Positions 53,087-62,340 of a DNA stretch of 64,000 nt are shown piece by piece (the first letter of the stretch is position 1; every line of letters starts with the position of its first letter). The stretch is from Claveliimonas ammoniilytica (GTDB lineage Bacteria > Bacillota > Clostridia > Lachnospirales > Lachnospiraceae). Location of the stretch: the NCBI RefSeq assembly GCF_025567415.1, contig NZ_JAOQJV010000001.1:186001-250000 (forward strand), given 5' to 3'. The notes under the pieces are model-generated. The model worked only from the letters and a program-made list of their open reading frames with translations, was not told the DNA's origin and did not search any database. Position numbers and translations under genes: made by a program.

Positions 53087-55933
53087 ATGTCAAAAGTAAA
53101 AGTATATGAACTTGCAAAGGAACTTGGCAAGGACAGCAAAGACGTTGTGAAGTTCCTGGAAGGAAAGAATATAGAAGTAAAGAATCATATGAGCACGATT
53201 TCAGAGGATGAAGCCGCCATGGTGAAGAAAGCACTTGGCGGAAGCAAAGCCTCTGCATCAGGGGATGAGGCTAAGGCAGCACCGAAGAAGAAAAATATCG
53301 TGCATGTATTCCGCCCGCAGAATACCAGAGACGGTTCCAGAAATGGCAGACGTCAGGCCGGGCGTCCTGCCGGTGGAGCAAAGGCACCGCAGAATGCAAA
53401 GCCGATGCAGGTACAGAACGGAAGACCGGCACCGGGAAGCAAGCCGGCAGTAAAATCTGTCGCTAAGCCAGCAGTTAAGCCTGTAGCAGAGAAGCCGGCA
53501 GAAGCAGTAAAGCCTGCAGAGGTGAAACCAGAAGTAAATGCAGAGACAGTACAGTCTAAGAAGCCGGAAAGTACTCCGGTACAGCCGCAGAGTGTGGCGA
53601 ACCAGACAGAAAAAGTTCAGGAGAAGAATACGTCAGTGGAAAAACCAGTTAAGAACAGAGAAGAACAGAATAGAAATTCTCAATCCCAGGAAGGACGCAG
53701 AGAGCGTTCACAGGGGGGATATAACAGAGACCGTCAGGGAAGAAATGACAGAAATAATGACCGCGGTGACAGAAACGGTCGCCCACAGGGAGACAGAAGA
53801 GATAATAACCGCGGAAGAAACGACAGAAATAACGATAGAAATGATCGCCCGCAGGGAGACAGAAGAGATAATAACCGCGGAAGAAATGACAGAAATGATC
53901 GTCAGGGCGGATTCAACAACAGAGACCGACAAGGAAGAAACGGAAATGACCGTTTCCAGAATAACGATCACCGCAAGAAGAATAATAATCCTGCAATTCC
54001 TGCACCGGCTTTGGAAGGACAGAAGCCACAGCAGAGAAAGAATAAGGGTAAGGAAGACTTCAAGAAGAAAGATTACCGCAAGGATGACGAAGACAGAATG
54101 CCTAAGGGAAGAAAGCAGAAGAATGATCAGAAGCAGCAGATGCAGAAGCCACAGCAGAAGGAACAGAAGGTAGAAGAGACAATCAAGTCAATCGTAATTC
54201 CAGAGGTCCTTACAATCAAAGAACTGGCAGATAAGATGAAGATCGTACCATCTGTTATTGTTAAGAAGCTCTTTATGCAGGGCAAGATCGTAACTGTTAA
54301 TCAGGAGATTGATTATGATACAGCAGAAGAGATTGCGCTTGAGTTTGATGTACTCTGCGAGAAGGAAGAAGTTGTAGATGTAATTGAAGAACTCCTGAAA
54401 GAGGAAGAAGAAGACGAAAAGAAGATGAAGAAACGTCCGCCGGTTGTATGTGTTATGGGACACGTTGACCATGGTAAGACTTCTCTTCTGGACGCAATCC
54501 GCCATACAAATGTGATCGACCGTGAGGCCGGTGGTATTACACAGCACATTGGTGCTTCTGTTGTTACAGTAAATGGTGAGAAGATTACATTCCTGGATAC
54601 ACCGGGACATGAGGCTTTTACTGCAATGCGTATGCGTGGTGCGAACTCTACTGATATTGCGATTCTTGTAGTTGCCGCTGATGATGGTGTAATGCCGCAG
54701 ACGGTTGAGGCGATCAACCATGCGAAAGCTGCAGGTATTGAAATTGTAGTTGCGATTAACAAGATTGATAAGCCAAGTGCAAATATCGATCGTGTAAAAC
54801 AGGAACTGTCTGAGTACGAACTGATTCCGGAAGACTGGGGCGGAAGCACAATCTTCGTACCGGTATCTGCTAAGACCGGAGAAGGTATTCAGGATCTGAT
54901 GGAAATGCTGCTTCTGACAGCAGAAGTATCTGAACTTAAGGCTAATCCGAACAGAAGAGCAAGAGGTCTTGTAATCGAGGCTCAGCTTGACAAAGGTAAG
55001 GGACCGGTTGCTACTGTTCTGGTACAGAAGGGTACACTGCGTATCGGAGATGCGATAGCTGCAGGTTCTGCTTACGGTAAAGTAAGAGCGATGATGGATG
55101 ATAAGGGACGCCGTGTAAAAGAGGCCGGCCCGTCTACTCCGGTAGAGATTCTTGGTCTGAATGACGTGCCGAATGCCGGTGAAGTATTTGTTGGATGCAA
55201 GAATGACAAAGATGCAAGAAGTTTTGCTGAGACATTTATCTCGCAGAACAAAGCTAAACTTCTGGAAGATACTAAGGGTAAACTTTCTCTGGATGATCTG
55301 TTTACACAGATCAAGGAAGGTAACCTGAAGGAACTGAATATTGTAGTTAAAGCAGACGTACAGGGATCTGTAGAGGCGATCAAGCAGAGTCTCCTGAAGC
55401 TGTCTAACGAAGAAGTTGTAGTTAAGATCATTCATGGCGGTGTTGGTGCGATCAACGAATCTGACGTCAGCCTGGCATCTGCATCCAATGCGATCATCAT
55501 CGGATTTAACGTTCGTCCGGATGCGACCGCAAAAGAGACAGCAGAGCGTGAAGGTGTAGATGTACGTTTGTATCGTGTTATTTACAATGCTATCGAAGAT
55601 GTGCAGGCAGCGATGAAGGGTATGCTGGATCCGGTATTTGAGGAGAAAGTGCTTGGTCATGCCGAAGTACGTCAGACATTCAAGGCTTCCGGAGTGGGTA
55701 CAATTGCCGGATCTTATGTGCTGGATGGTATATTCGAAAGAGATTGTCAGGCAAGGATCGTACGTGACGGTATCGTTATTTATGATGGCAAGCTTGCCTC
55801 TCTGAGAAGATTTAAGGATGATGTAAAAGAAGTACGTGCCGGATATGAATGTGGTTTCGTATTTGAAAATTATAATGATGTAAAAGAAGGCGACCAGGTA
55901 GAGGCGTTCAAGATGGTTGAGATCCCTAGATAA
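53087..55933 (+). CDS. infB: translation initiation factor IF-2
   Basis: 948 residues. IF2_N domain at 1-55, a long basic linker (about 60-370) rich in Arg, Asn, Asp and Gln, a second IF2_N-like segment (about 370-430), then the GTPase with G1 GHVDHGKT at 458-465, G3 DTPGHE and G4 NKID, followed by domains II-IV. Brings initiator tRNA to the 30S subunit. The linker contains a 22-residue duplicated unit. SD GAGGAGG. Confidence 0.97.
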   Translation: MSKVKVYELAKELGKDSKDVVKFLEGKNIEVKNHMSTISEDEAAMVKKALGGSKASASGDEAKAAPKKKNIVHVFRPQNTRDGSRNGRRQAGRPAGGAKAPQNAKPMQVQNGRPAPGSKPAVKSVAKPAVKPVAEKPAEAVKPAEVKPEVNAETVQSKKPESTPVQPQSVANQTEKVQEKNTSVEKPVKNREEQNRNSQSQEGRRERSQGGYNRDRQGRNDRNNDRGDRNGRPQGDRRDNNRGRNDRNNDRNDRPQGDRRDNNRGRNDRNDRQGGFNNRDRQGRNGNDRFQNNDHRKKNNNPAIPAPALEGQKPQQRKNKGKEDFKKKDYRKDDEDRMPKGRKQKNDQKQQMQKPQQKEQKVEETIKSIVIPEVLTIKELADKMKIVPSVIVKKLFMQGKIVTVNQEIDYDTAEEIALEFDVLCEKEEVVDVIEELLKEEEEDEKKMKKRPPVVCVMGHVDHGKTSLLDAIRHTNVIDREAGGITQHIGASVVTVNGEKITFLDTPGHEAFTAMRMRGANSTDIAILVVAADDGVMPQTVEAINHAKAAGIEIVVAINKIDKPSANIDRVKQELSEYELIPEDWGGSTIFVPVSAKTGEGIQDLMEMLLLTAEVSELKANPNRRARGLVIEAQLDKGKGPVATVLVQKGTLRIGDAIAAGSAYGKVRAMMDDKGRRVKEAGPSTPVEILGLNDVPNAGEVFVGCKNDKDARSFAETFISQNKAKLLEDTKGKLSLDDLFTQIKEGNLKELNIVVKADVQGSVEAIKQSLLKLSNEEVVVKIIHGGVGAINESDVSLASASNAIIIGFNVRPDATAKETAEREGVDVRLYRVIYNAIEDVQAAMKGMLDPVFEEKVLGHAEVRQTFKASGVGTIAGSYVLDGIFERDCQARIVRDGIVIYDGKLASLRRFKDDVKEVRAGYECGFVFENYNDVKEGDQVEAFKMVEIPR
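53780..53911 (+). repeat. 66-bp tandem repeat inside the infB linker
   Basis: Two near-identical copies, starting at 53780 and 53846, encode RPQGDRRDNNRGRND... in 22-residue units, with partial copies on both sides. Copy number could vary between strains by slippage without breaking the frame. Confidence 0.8.
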
Positions 55934-55983
55934 TAGCGGGGATCTGACGCCCCACCCGGGGAGTCTTGGTAAGGAGAATAGAA

Positions 55984-56367
55984 TTGAGAAAAAACAGTAT
56001 TAAGAATACCAGGGTGAATACAGAAGTTCAGAGAGAACTGAGTAATATTATCCGTGCAGGGATCAAAGATCCGAGGGTAGCACCATGGACATCTGTTGTT
56101 GCAGTACAGGTAGCTCCTGATCTGAAGACCTGCAAGGCTTATATCAGTGTGCTTGGCGATGAGAAAGCACAGGCAGACACAGTAGTCGGACTTAAGAGTG
56201 CGGAAGGATATATCAGAAGACAGCTTGCACATAATCTGAATATGCGCAACACTCCAGAGATTACATTTGTGCTGGATCAGTCAATTGAGTATGGTGTAAC
56301 TATGTCTAAGAAGATTGATGATGTAACCAAGGATTTGGATACGGACGGTGAAGAAGATGCTGAATAA
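55984..56367 (+). CDS. rbfA: ribosome-binding factor A
   Basis: 127 residues from TTG 55984 with AAGGAG seven bases upstream. N-terminus RKNSIKNTRVNTEVQRELS, then IKDPRVAPWTSVVAVQVAPDL and the KH-like core. Binds 30S precursor in cold and late assembly. An upstream in-frame TTG at 55966 lies before the SD and is rejected. The end overlaps the nrnA-like gene. Confidence 0.94.
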   Translation: MRKNSIKNTRVNTEVQRELSNIIRAGIKDPRVAPWTSVVAVQVAPDLKTCKAYISVLGDEKAQADTVVGLKSAEGYIRRQLAHNLNMRNTPEITFVLDQSIEYGVTMSKKIDDVTKDLDTDGEEDAE

Positions 56368-57307
56368 AATGCTTCAGAAAGCACAGACGGTTGCCATTGG
56401 CGGACATGAGCGTCCGGATGGCGACTGCATTGGTTCCTGCATGGGAATGTATCGATATATTAAGAATAATTACCCGGAGATCCAGGTGAATCTCTATCTG
56501 GAACCGATTGCGGATAAATTTCGCTTTATCCGTGGAACAGAGGATATTTTAAGTGAGATTGACGAAGAGAAACGCTATGATCTTTTTATCAGTCTGGACT
56601 GCGGAGACCGGGCGCGTCTCGGATTCTCTGAGCCGCTGTTCTGCAGTGCGGCACACACATTGTGTATTGATCATCATGTGAGTAATGGTTCTTTTGCAGA
56701 AGAGAATTATATATTCCCGGATGCAAGTTCTGCGTCAGAGCTAGTATACGAACTACTGGATAAGGACAAGATTACAAAGGAGATTGCGGAGTCCCTGTAT
56801 ATGGGAATTGCACACGATACGGGAATCTTCCGTTACTCCTGTGCATCGCCGAAGACATATCGCGTGGCGGCAGATCTGCTGGAATATGGATTTGATGCTC
56901 CGGCACTTCTGGATTCTACATTCAGCGAAAAGACATATGCACAGAATCAGGTGATGGGACGAGCATTGTTAGAGAGTATTCTGTTCATGGATGGTAAATG
57001 CATAGCATCGTCCTTTAAAAAGGAGCAGATGGACTATTATGGCGTGACACCAAAGGATTTAGATGGCATTGTGTCACAGCTTCGCCTGACGAAGGGTGTG
57101 GAGGTCGCGATATTTGCCTATGAGTTGGCGGCAGATGTGTACAAAGTCAGCCTGAGGTCCAAGAGTTATGTGGATGTGAATAAAGTAGCCAGCTATTTTG
57201 GCGGAGGCGGTCACGTGAGAGCGGCCGGCTGTACTATGCCTGGTACGATCTATGATGTGCTGAACAATCTCTCCGGACGGATTGCGATGCAGATGGAGCA
57301 GGAATAA
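56357..57307 (+). CDS. nrnA: DHH/DHHA1 family phosphoesterase (NrnA-like oligoribonuclease)
   Basis: 316 residues from ATG 56357 (GTG 56348 is possible). DHH domain motifs GHERPDGDCIGS, LDCGD and CIDHHVSN; DHHA1 motif GGGGHVRAAGC at the C-terminus. Degrades nano-RNA or pAp in relatives. The rbfA-nrnA-truB-ribF order is standard in Firmicutes. Confidence 0.92.
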   Translation: MLNKMLQKAQTVAIGGHERPDGDCIGSCMGMYRYIKNNYPEIQVNLYLEPIADKFRFIRGTEDILSEIDEEKRYDLFISLDCGDRARLGFSEPLFCSAAHTLCIDHHVSNGSFAEENYIFPDASSASELVYELLDKDKITKEIAESLYMGIAHDTGIFRYSCASPKTYRVAADLLEYGFDAPALLDSTFSEKTYAQNQVMGRALLESILFMDGKCIASSFKKEQMDYYGVTPKDLDGIVSQLRLTKGVEVAIFAYELAADVYKVSLRSKSYVDVNKVASYFGGGGHVRAAGCTMPGTIYDVLNNLSGRIAMQMEQE

Positions 57308-57310
57308 ATC

Positions 57311-58210
57311 ATGATTCATGGAATTATTAATGTATATAAAGAGAAGGGATATACTTCTCATGATGTAGTAGCAAAACTCAGAGGTATTGTTGGTCAGAAG
57401 AAGATTGGCCACACAGGAACCCTGGATCCAGATGCGGAAGGGGTTCTTCCGGTATGCCTGGGAAAGGCGACGAAGGTATGTGAACTTCTGACAGACAAGG
57501 ATAAGACATACCGAGCAGTGCTTTTCCTGGGACAGACAACAGATACCCAGGATGCTTCAGGTACAGTGCTTGAGACTTCAGATATTTCGAATCTGAATGA
57601 AGCACAGGTGACAGAAGCTGTCAAGAGCTTTGTGGGAGAATATGCACAGATACCGCCAATGTATTCAGCTCTCAAGGTGGGTGGTAAGAAACTTTATGAA
57701 CTTGCGCGTGAAGGGAAAACAGTAGAACGCAAAGCAAGAAATGTGATGATTCACAGTATTAAGATTCTTTGTGTAGATCTTCCGAGAGTAGAAATGGAAG
57801 TTTCCTGCTCAAAAGGAACTTATATCCGTACGTTATGTCATGATATCGGTGAAAAGCTCGGTGTCGGTGGATGTATGGAGTCGCTGCTCCGGGTGCAGGT
57901 AGGACGCTTTGTGCTGGCAGACAGCCTACGCCTTAGTGAGATACAGAAGGCGAAAGAGGATGGGAATCTGGAAAAGATTCTTCAACCGATCGACAGTGTG
58001 TTTGAACAATACAGAGCAGTTTGGATCCGTCCGGATCAGGAAAAGAGACTGCAGAATGGTAATTCGTTCCGTAAGCCTGACAGATCACAGAACTATGATG
58101 ATCAGGAAATGGTAAGAGTTTATGATTCGAATGGACATTTTGCGGCAGTTTATCGGTATGTAGAAAAAGAACATGAATTCCGAATTGTGAAAATGTTTCT
58201 GCAGCCGTAG
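57311..58210 (+). CDS. truB: tRNA pseudouridine(55) synthase
   Basis: 299 residues. Active-site motif GHTGTLDPDAEGVLPVCLGKATK with the catalytic Asp, plus YSALKVGGKKLYELAREGKTVERK and the KGTYIRTLCHDIG motif. Makes the universal pseudouridine 55 in tRNA. Starts 3 nt after nrnA. Confidence 0.97.
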   Translation: MIHGIINVYKEKGYTSHDVVAKLRGIVGQKKIGHTGTLDPDAEGVLPVCLGKATKVCELLTDKDKTYRAVLFLGQTTDTQDASGTVLETSDISNLNEAQVTEAVKSFVGEYAQIPPMYSALKVGGKKLYELAREGKTVERKARNVMIHSIKILCVDLPRVEMEVSCSKGTYIRTLCHDIGEKLGVGGCMESLLRVQVGRFVLADSLRLSEIQKAKEDGNLEKILQPIDSVFEQYRAVWIRPDQEKRLQNGNSFRKPDRSQNYDDQEMVRVYDSNGHFAAVYRYVEKEHEFRIVKMFLQP

Positions 58211-58225
58211 AACAAGAGGAGAAAC

Positions 58226-59143
58226 ATGCAATATATTAAAGGCTTGAAAGATTACCACGATGACAGTCAGACTGCTGTTACGCTCGGAAAGTTTGATGGT
58301 GTACATCGTGGCCATGAAAAACTTGTTGAAAAAGTAATAGAATATGCAGATACTGCGGGTGTAAAAAGTGTTGTGTGTGCATTCGATATGCTGGCATTTT
58401 CGAAAAAGCATGTGGATGAACGCTGTATTTTGATGACCAAAGAGGAAAGGGAAGACAGACTTCACGACCGGGTGGATTATCTGGTCGACTGTCCATTTAC
58501 CAGAGAGTTCAGTCAGGTGAAGGCTGAAGATTTTATCCGGGATGTGCTGGTGGATACATTCCATGCATCTTATGTGGTGGTTGGAACGGATTTTACGTTT
58601 GGCTATAAGAAACGCGGCGATATTCACATGTTGAAAGAGTATGAAAAGGTATATGGATATCATCTAGTTGTGATCGAGAAAGAACGGTACCACGACCGGG
58701 AAATCAGCAGTACTTATATACGTGAAGTGCTGAACGCAGGGGATATTCCGCTGGCTAATACATTACTGGGATATCCGTATCGGGTTATAGGGTGTGTGGA
58801 GCACGGAAAAAGACTTGGCAGAACACTGGGATTTCCAACTTTGAATGTGGCTCCAAATCCAAATAAGCTGATGCCGCCAAATGGTGTATATGCAGTGCAG
58901 GTAAAGATGGACGGGAAGGTCTACGGAGGCATTGCCAATGTAGGCGTGAAGCCGACAGTGACGAATGAGAATCGGATGCTGGTGGAAGCGTTTTTGTATA
59001 ATTACTCTGGTAATGCATATGGTAAAGAAGTAGAGATTGAGTTTTGTGAATATCATAGACCGGAACAGAAGTTTCATGGTGTTGATGAGCTGAAAGCGTG
59101 TGTGGATACAGATATTTTATACGGAAAAGAGTATTTTAAATAA
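58226..59143 (+). CDS. ribF: bifunctional riboflavin kinase / FAD synthetase
   Basis: 305 residues. N-terminal FAD synthetase with TLGKFDGVHRGHE and the later STYIREVL; C-terminal riboflavin kinase with GKRLGRTLGFPTLNVAP, NGVYAV and GIANVGVKPTV. Produces FMN and FAD. Last gene of the translation operon; SD GAGGAG. Confidence 0.97.
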   Translation: MQYIKGLKDYHDDSQTAVTLGKFDGVHRGHEKLVEKVIEYADTAGVKSVVCAFDMLAFSKKHVDERCILMTKEEREDRLHDRVDYLVDCPFTREFSQVKAEDFIRDVLVDTFHASYVVVGTDFTFGYKKRGDIHMLKEYEKVYGYHLVVIEKERYHDREISSTYIREVLNAGDIPLANTLLGYPYRVIGCVEHGKRLGRTLGFPTLNVAPNPNKLMPPNGVYAVQVKMDGKVYGGIANVGVKPTVTNENRMLVEAFLYNYSGNAYGKEVEIEFCEYHRPEQKFHGVDELKACVDTDILYGKEYFK

Positions 59144-59263
59144 AAGTCTAGGAGATAATACGAAAATGTTGTATAATATGTACAAAGGTGTTTGGGGTGT
59201 GGAATGTTCTGCGCAGCGATGATCCTTTGACATCAAAATACATGTATTATGGAGGATTCTAGT

Positions 59264-60172
59264 ATGAAAAAGATATTGGTAGTCGGAAGTCTGAATATGG
59301 ATACTGTTATTGAGACTCCAAGAATTCCGGTTCCGGGCGAAACGATTATGGGAAATGGTATTAAGCATGTGCCAGGCGGTAAAGGTGCTAATCAGGTTTA
59401 TACGATTGGTAAGCTTGGTGGAGATGTAAGCATGATTGGTGCAGTTGGTGATGACAGTTTTGGTGATGCAATGTTAGAAAATCTCAAAAGTGTTAATGTC
59501 AATGTAGAAGGTATTGAGCGAATTCCGGGGGGAACAACCGGGCAGGCATTTATACCGGTTGATGCTAATGGCGAGAATTCAATTATCGTAGTTGGTGGAA
59601 CAAATAGTCTGGTAGATGAGGACCTTTTGAAAAAATATGAGTATCTGATGGATGAGGCTGATATTGTGGTAATGCAGCAGGAGATTCCACTTGATACCGT
59701 TATGAAGGCAAAAGAGATGGCACTTGCCAAAGGTAAGACGATCATTGTAGATCCGGCTCCTGCAGCAGCTATGCCAGAAGAATTTTGGAAAGATATTGAC
59801 TATATTAAGCCGAATGAGACGGAACTTGGTATTCTGATCGGCAGAGAATTGCATAGCAAAGAAGAGTATAAAGAAGCAGCACACGAGATGCTGAAAAAAG
59901 GTGTCAAACATCTGCTTGTTACTCTGGGAAGCAAAGGATGTCTCCTGATGTCAGAAGAAGGAGAGGAATTTCTTCCGGCTAATAAGGTGAAAGCAGTAGA
60001 TACTACAGCTGCGGGAGATTGCTTTACAGGAGCGTTTGCAGTGGCAATCAGTCAGGGGAAATCAGAAAAAGATGCGATTGCATTTGCACAGAAAGCGTCT
60101 GCAATTGCAGTTACAAGATCAGGTGCACAGTCTTCCGTGCCATCATTGGAAGAGGTGCTTGAAAGTTTATGA
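59264..60172 (+). CDS. PfkB family sugar kinase, ribokinase-like
   Basis: 302 residues. N-terminus MKKILVVGSLNMDTVI, PfkB signature 1 GGKGANQVYTIGKLGG and signature 2 DTTAAGDCFTGAF with the catalytic Asp. Closest in pattern to RbsK, but no ribose transporter is present and the neighbours are a LacI regulator and a Gfo/Idh dehydrogenase, so the sugar may differ. ATG 59264 has GGAGG. The stop overlaps the lacI start (ATGA). Confidence 0.88.
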   Translation: MKKILVVGSLNMDTVIETPRIPVPGETIMGNGIKHVPGGKGANQVYTIGKLGGDVSMIGAVGDDSFGDAMLENLKSVNVNVEGIERIPGGTTGQAFIPVDANGENSIIVVGGTNSLVDEDLLKKYEYLMDEADIVVMQQEIPLDTVMKAKEMALAKGKTIIVDPAPAAAMPEEFWKDIDYIKPNETELGILIGRELHSKEEYKEAAHEMLKKGVKHLLVTLGSKGCLLMSEEGEEFLPANKVKAVDTTAAGDCFTGAFAVAISQGKSEKDAIAFAQKASAIAVTRSGAQSSVPSLEEVLESL

Positions 60173-61149
60173 TGCCAACCATTAAAGATGTGGCAGAGAA
60201 AGCCGGTGTCGGCATTGCGACGGTGTCCAGAGCAATGAATGGCACCGGCTATGTTTCTGCCCGTTCCAGGGAGAAAATTGAAACAGCAATCCGGGAACTT
60301 CATTATATTCCCAATGAACGTGCACGTAATCTGTCCAGAAAGCAGACTGGAATTATCGGTGTGCTGATTCCGGATTTTCAGACGCCGTTTTACGCATCGT
60401 TTTTGCGACAGGTTGAAATGGAATTATATAATTATGGCTATCGTACGATGGTGTGTAATACGGTAAAACACAGTGACAGAGAAGCGGCATATGTGGAAAT
60501 GCTAGATCGTAATATGTTGGATGGTTTGATTACCTGCGCATGGTCTGCTGAGGCAGAAGTGTATCGGCATATGGACAAACCAATAGTCAGCATGGATCAT
60601 AATCTGGGAGAAGGTATTCCACTTATTCATTCCGATCATAAGACCGGAGGAAGAATTGCAGCAGAACATCTATTGGAAAAGGGATGCAAAAGAGTGTTGC
60701 AGCTTGGAGACTATTTTCCAGTATATACGCCATCGAATGACAGGTACCGGGAATTTCATCGGATTATGGATGAAGCAGGCGTGGAGGTACGTCAGCTTGA
60801 TCTGGAGTGGAATCGCCTGGATTATGAATATTATGAAAAATATCTATCAGAACATCTGAGGGATGTGAAGTGGTCGGATGCAGTGTTTGCTTCTGATATG
60901 GGGGCAATTGCCTGTTATCGTTTTGCGACAGAGAGGGGGATTCAGGTTCCGGATCATATGAAGATTATGGCGTATGATGGAACAGATTTTACCCGGATGA
61001 TGATGCCTGTTATGACGGCAGTGCGCCAGGACATTACAAAGCTTGCATCAAGCTGTGCCGATACTGTAGTCCGGCTGGTACAGCGCAAAGAGCCTGTGCG
61101 TATGCATCGGATTATTGATGTGGAATTTCAAAAAGGTGGAACAACATAA
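60169..61149 (+). CDS. LacI family transcriptional regulator
   Basis: 326 residues. LacI helix-turn-helix TIKDVAEKAGVGIATVSRAMNG, hinge helix, then a periplasmic-binding-protein-like sugar domain (TGIIGVLIPDFQTPFYASFL). Coupled to the sugar kinase gene by ATGA, so it probably controls that gene and the dehydrogenase downstream. The start could equally be the second ATG at 60172. Confidence 0.93.
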   Translation: MMPTIKDVAEKAGVGIATVSRAMNGTGYVSARSREKIETAIRELHYIPNERARNLSRKQTGIIGVLIPDFQTPFYASFLRQVEMELYNYGYRTMVCNTVKHSDREAAYVEMLDRNMLDGLITCAWSAEAEVYRHMDKPIVSMDHNLGEGIPLIHSDHKTGGRIAAEHLLEKGCKRVLQLGDYFPVYTPSNDRYREFHRIMDEAGVEVRQLDLEWNRLDYEYYEKYLSEHLRDVKWSDAVFASDMGAIACYRFATERGIQVPDHMKIMAYDGTDFTRMMMPVMTAVRQDITKLASSCADTVVRLVQRKEPVRMHRIIDVEFQKGGTT

Positions 61150-61190
61150 CGTTTCTGTATGTGCAATGTACATATATGGAAACGTTTTTA
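61148..61190 (+). terminator. terminator after lacI with a cre-like overlap
   Basis: AACGTTTC (61148-61155) pairs with GAAACGTT (61179-61186), followed by TTTTT. The 14 bases at 61177-61190, TGGAAACGTTTTTA, resemble a CcpA cre site with one key mismatch, so the element could also be an operator. Confidence 0.65.
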
Positions 61191-61235
61191 TAATGTATAA
61201 ATGTACTGAATATACAAAAATGATGGGTTCTTTTC

Positions 61236-61264
61236 TTGACTTTCTAGATAACGCTGATGATAAT
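61236..61264 (+). promoter_or_regulatory. promoter of the Gfo/Idh/MocA gene
   Basis: TTGACT (61236-61241), 17 bases, GATAAT (61259-61264). Confidence 0.65.
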
Positions 61265-61313
61265 GATAGATAGAAAGACAGCTGTGAATGTAGAATGGAA
61301 AGGAAGGAACCGT

Positions 61314-62303
61314 ATGAAAGAGACAAGATGGGCAATTGTGGGAACCGGATATATTGCTAATGAATTTGCAAAGGGCATGCAGGAGGCGGCTGCAGCAGAA
61401 CTTGTTGCGGTGGTTTCCAGAAGCGAGGAAAATGGAAAGACATTTGCACAGAGATATGGTTGTGATACGGTCTATACAGAGCTAGCAGAGATGCTTCAGA
61501 ATGCGAGACCAGACATTGTATATATTGCAATTCCAAATGACTGCCATTTCAGTTATATTATGACAGTGCTGGAGGCGGGCATTCCTGTTCTTTCGGAAAA
61601 GCCGATGGTTGATAATCGAAGACAACTTGATGCAGTGCTTGCAAAAGCAAGAGAAAAAGATGTTTTTCTTATGGAAGGTATGTGGACCAGATGTTTTCCG
61701 GCGGTGAGACAGGCAAGAAGCTGGATTGCAGAAGGTAAGATCGGAAAACCACTTACAGTGAAGTCTGGATTTGACATTAAACCGGATGTCAGTGACTGGC
61801 AGCCGTGGAAAGGCGGTATTAGTCATGCGGGTGGTGCACTTCGTGATGTGGGAATTTATGCTCTAGCTATGGCACAGATGGTATTTCCGGAGTCTCCGAA
61901 AGAGGCACATGCTACGATGAAGTCCAACGGTGAAGTGGATGAAAGTTTTCATATGCTGGCAACTTATACAGATGGAAGAGCAGCATTCTTAAGTGGTGCA
62001 TTTAATCAGGTCAGTACACCTGTGACAGAGATTGTAGGCGAGCTTGGACGAATTCTGATTGGACCGGAATTCTGGCATCCTACTACTGCAGAGCTTGTGA
62101 TGAATGATGGAACCAGACAGACCTTTGAAAAAGCATATCCGGCAAGTGGTTTTCAATATGAGATAGAAGCGATACAGGAATGCCTGGAAAAAGGAGAAAA
62201 GGAGTGTCCATATTTTACGTTAACAGACACAGAGATTATCGCAGACTGGATTGAAACCACCAGAAAAGAATGGGGTATTGTATACAAAGCGGATAGTGAA
62301 TAA
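61314..62303 (+). CDS. Gfo/Idh/MocA family oxidoreductase
   Basis: 329 residues. NAD-binding AIVGTGYIANEFAKG at the N-terminus, the family motif SEKPMVDNRRQ at about residue 100, then the alpha/beta substrate domain with GGALRDVGIYAL. Oxidises sugars, inositols or sugar derivatives. AAGGAAGG precedes ATG 61314. Lies between LacI regulators and a VOC protein, so probably part of a carbohydrate pathway; substrate unknown. Confidence 0.92.
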   Translation: MKETRWAIVGTGYIANEFAKGMQEAAAAELVAVVSRSEENGKTFAQRYGCDTVYTELAEMLQNARPDIVYIAIPNDCHFSYIMTVLEAGIPVLSEKPMVDNRRQLDAVLAKAREKDVFLMEGMWTRCFPAVRQARSWIAEGKIGKPLTVKSGFDIKPDVSDWQPWKGGISHAGGALRDVGIYALAMAQMVFPESPKEAHATMKSNGEVDESFHMLATYTDGRAAFLSGAFNQVSTPVTEIVGELGRILIGPEFWHPTTAELVMNDGTRQTFEKAYPASGFQYEIEAIQECLEKGEKECPYFTLTDTEIIADWIETTRKEWGIVYKADSE

Positions 62304-62340
62304 ACAGTTAAGCATTGGTGAATAAAGGGAGGATGAGACG

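Noticed and set aside
54188..55660. 490-codon open frame antisense to infB
   Set aside because: Composition follows the codon bias of infB on the other strand, has no ribosome binding site and no recognisable domain.
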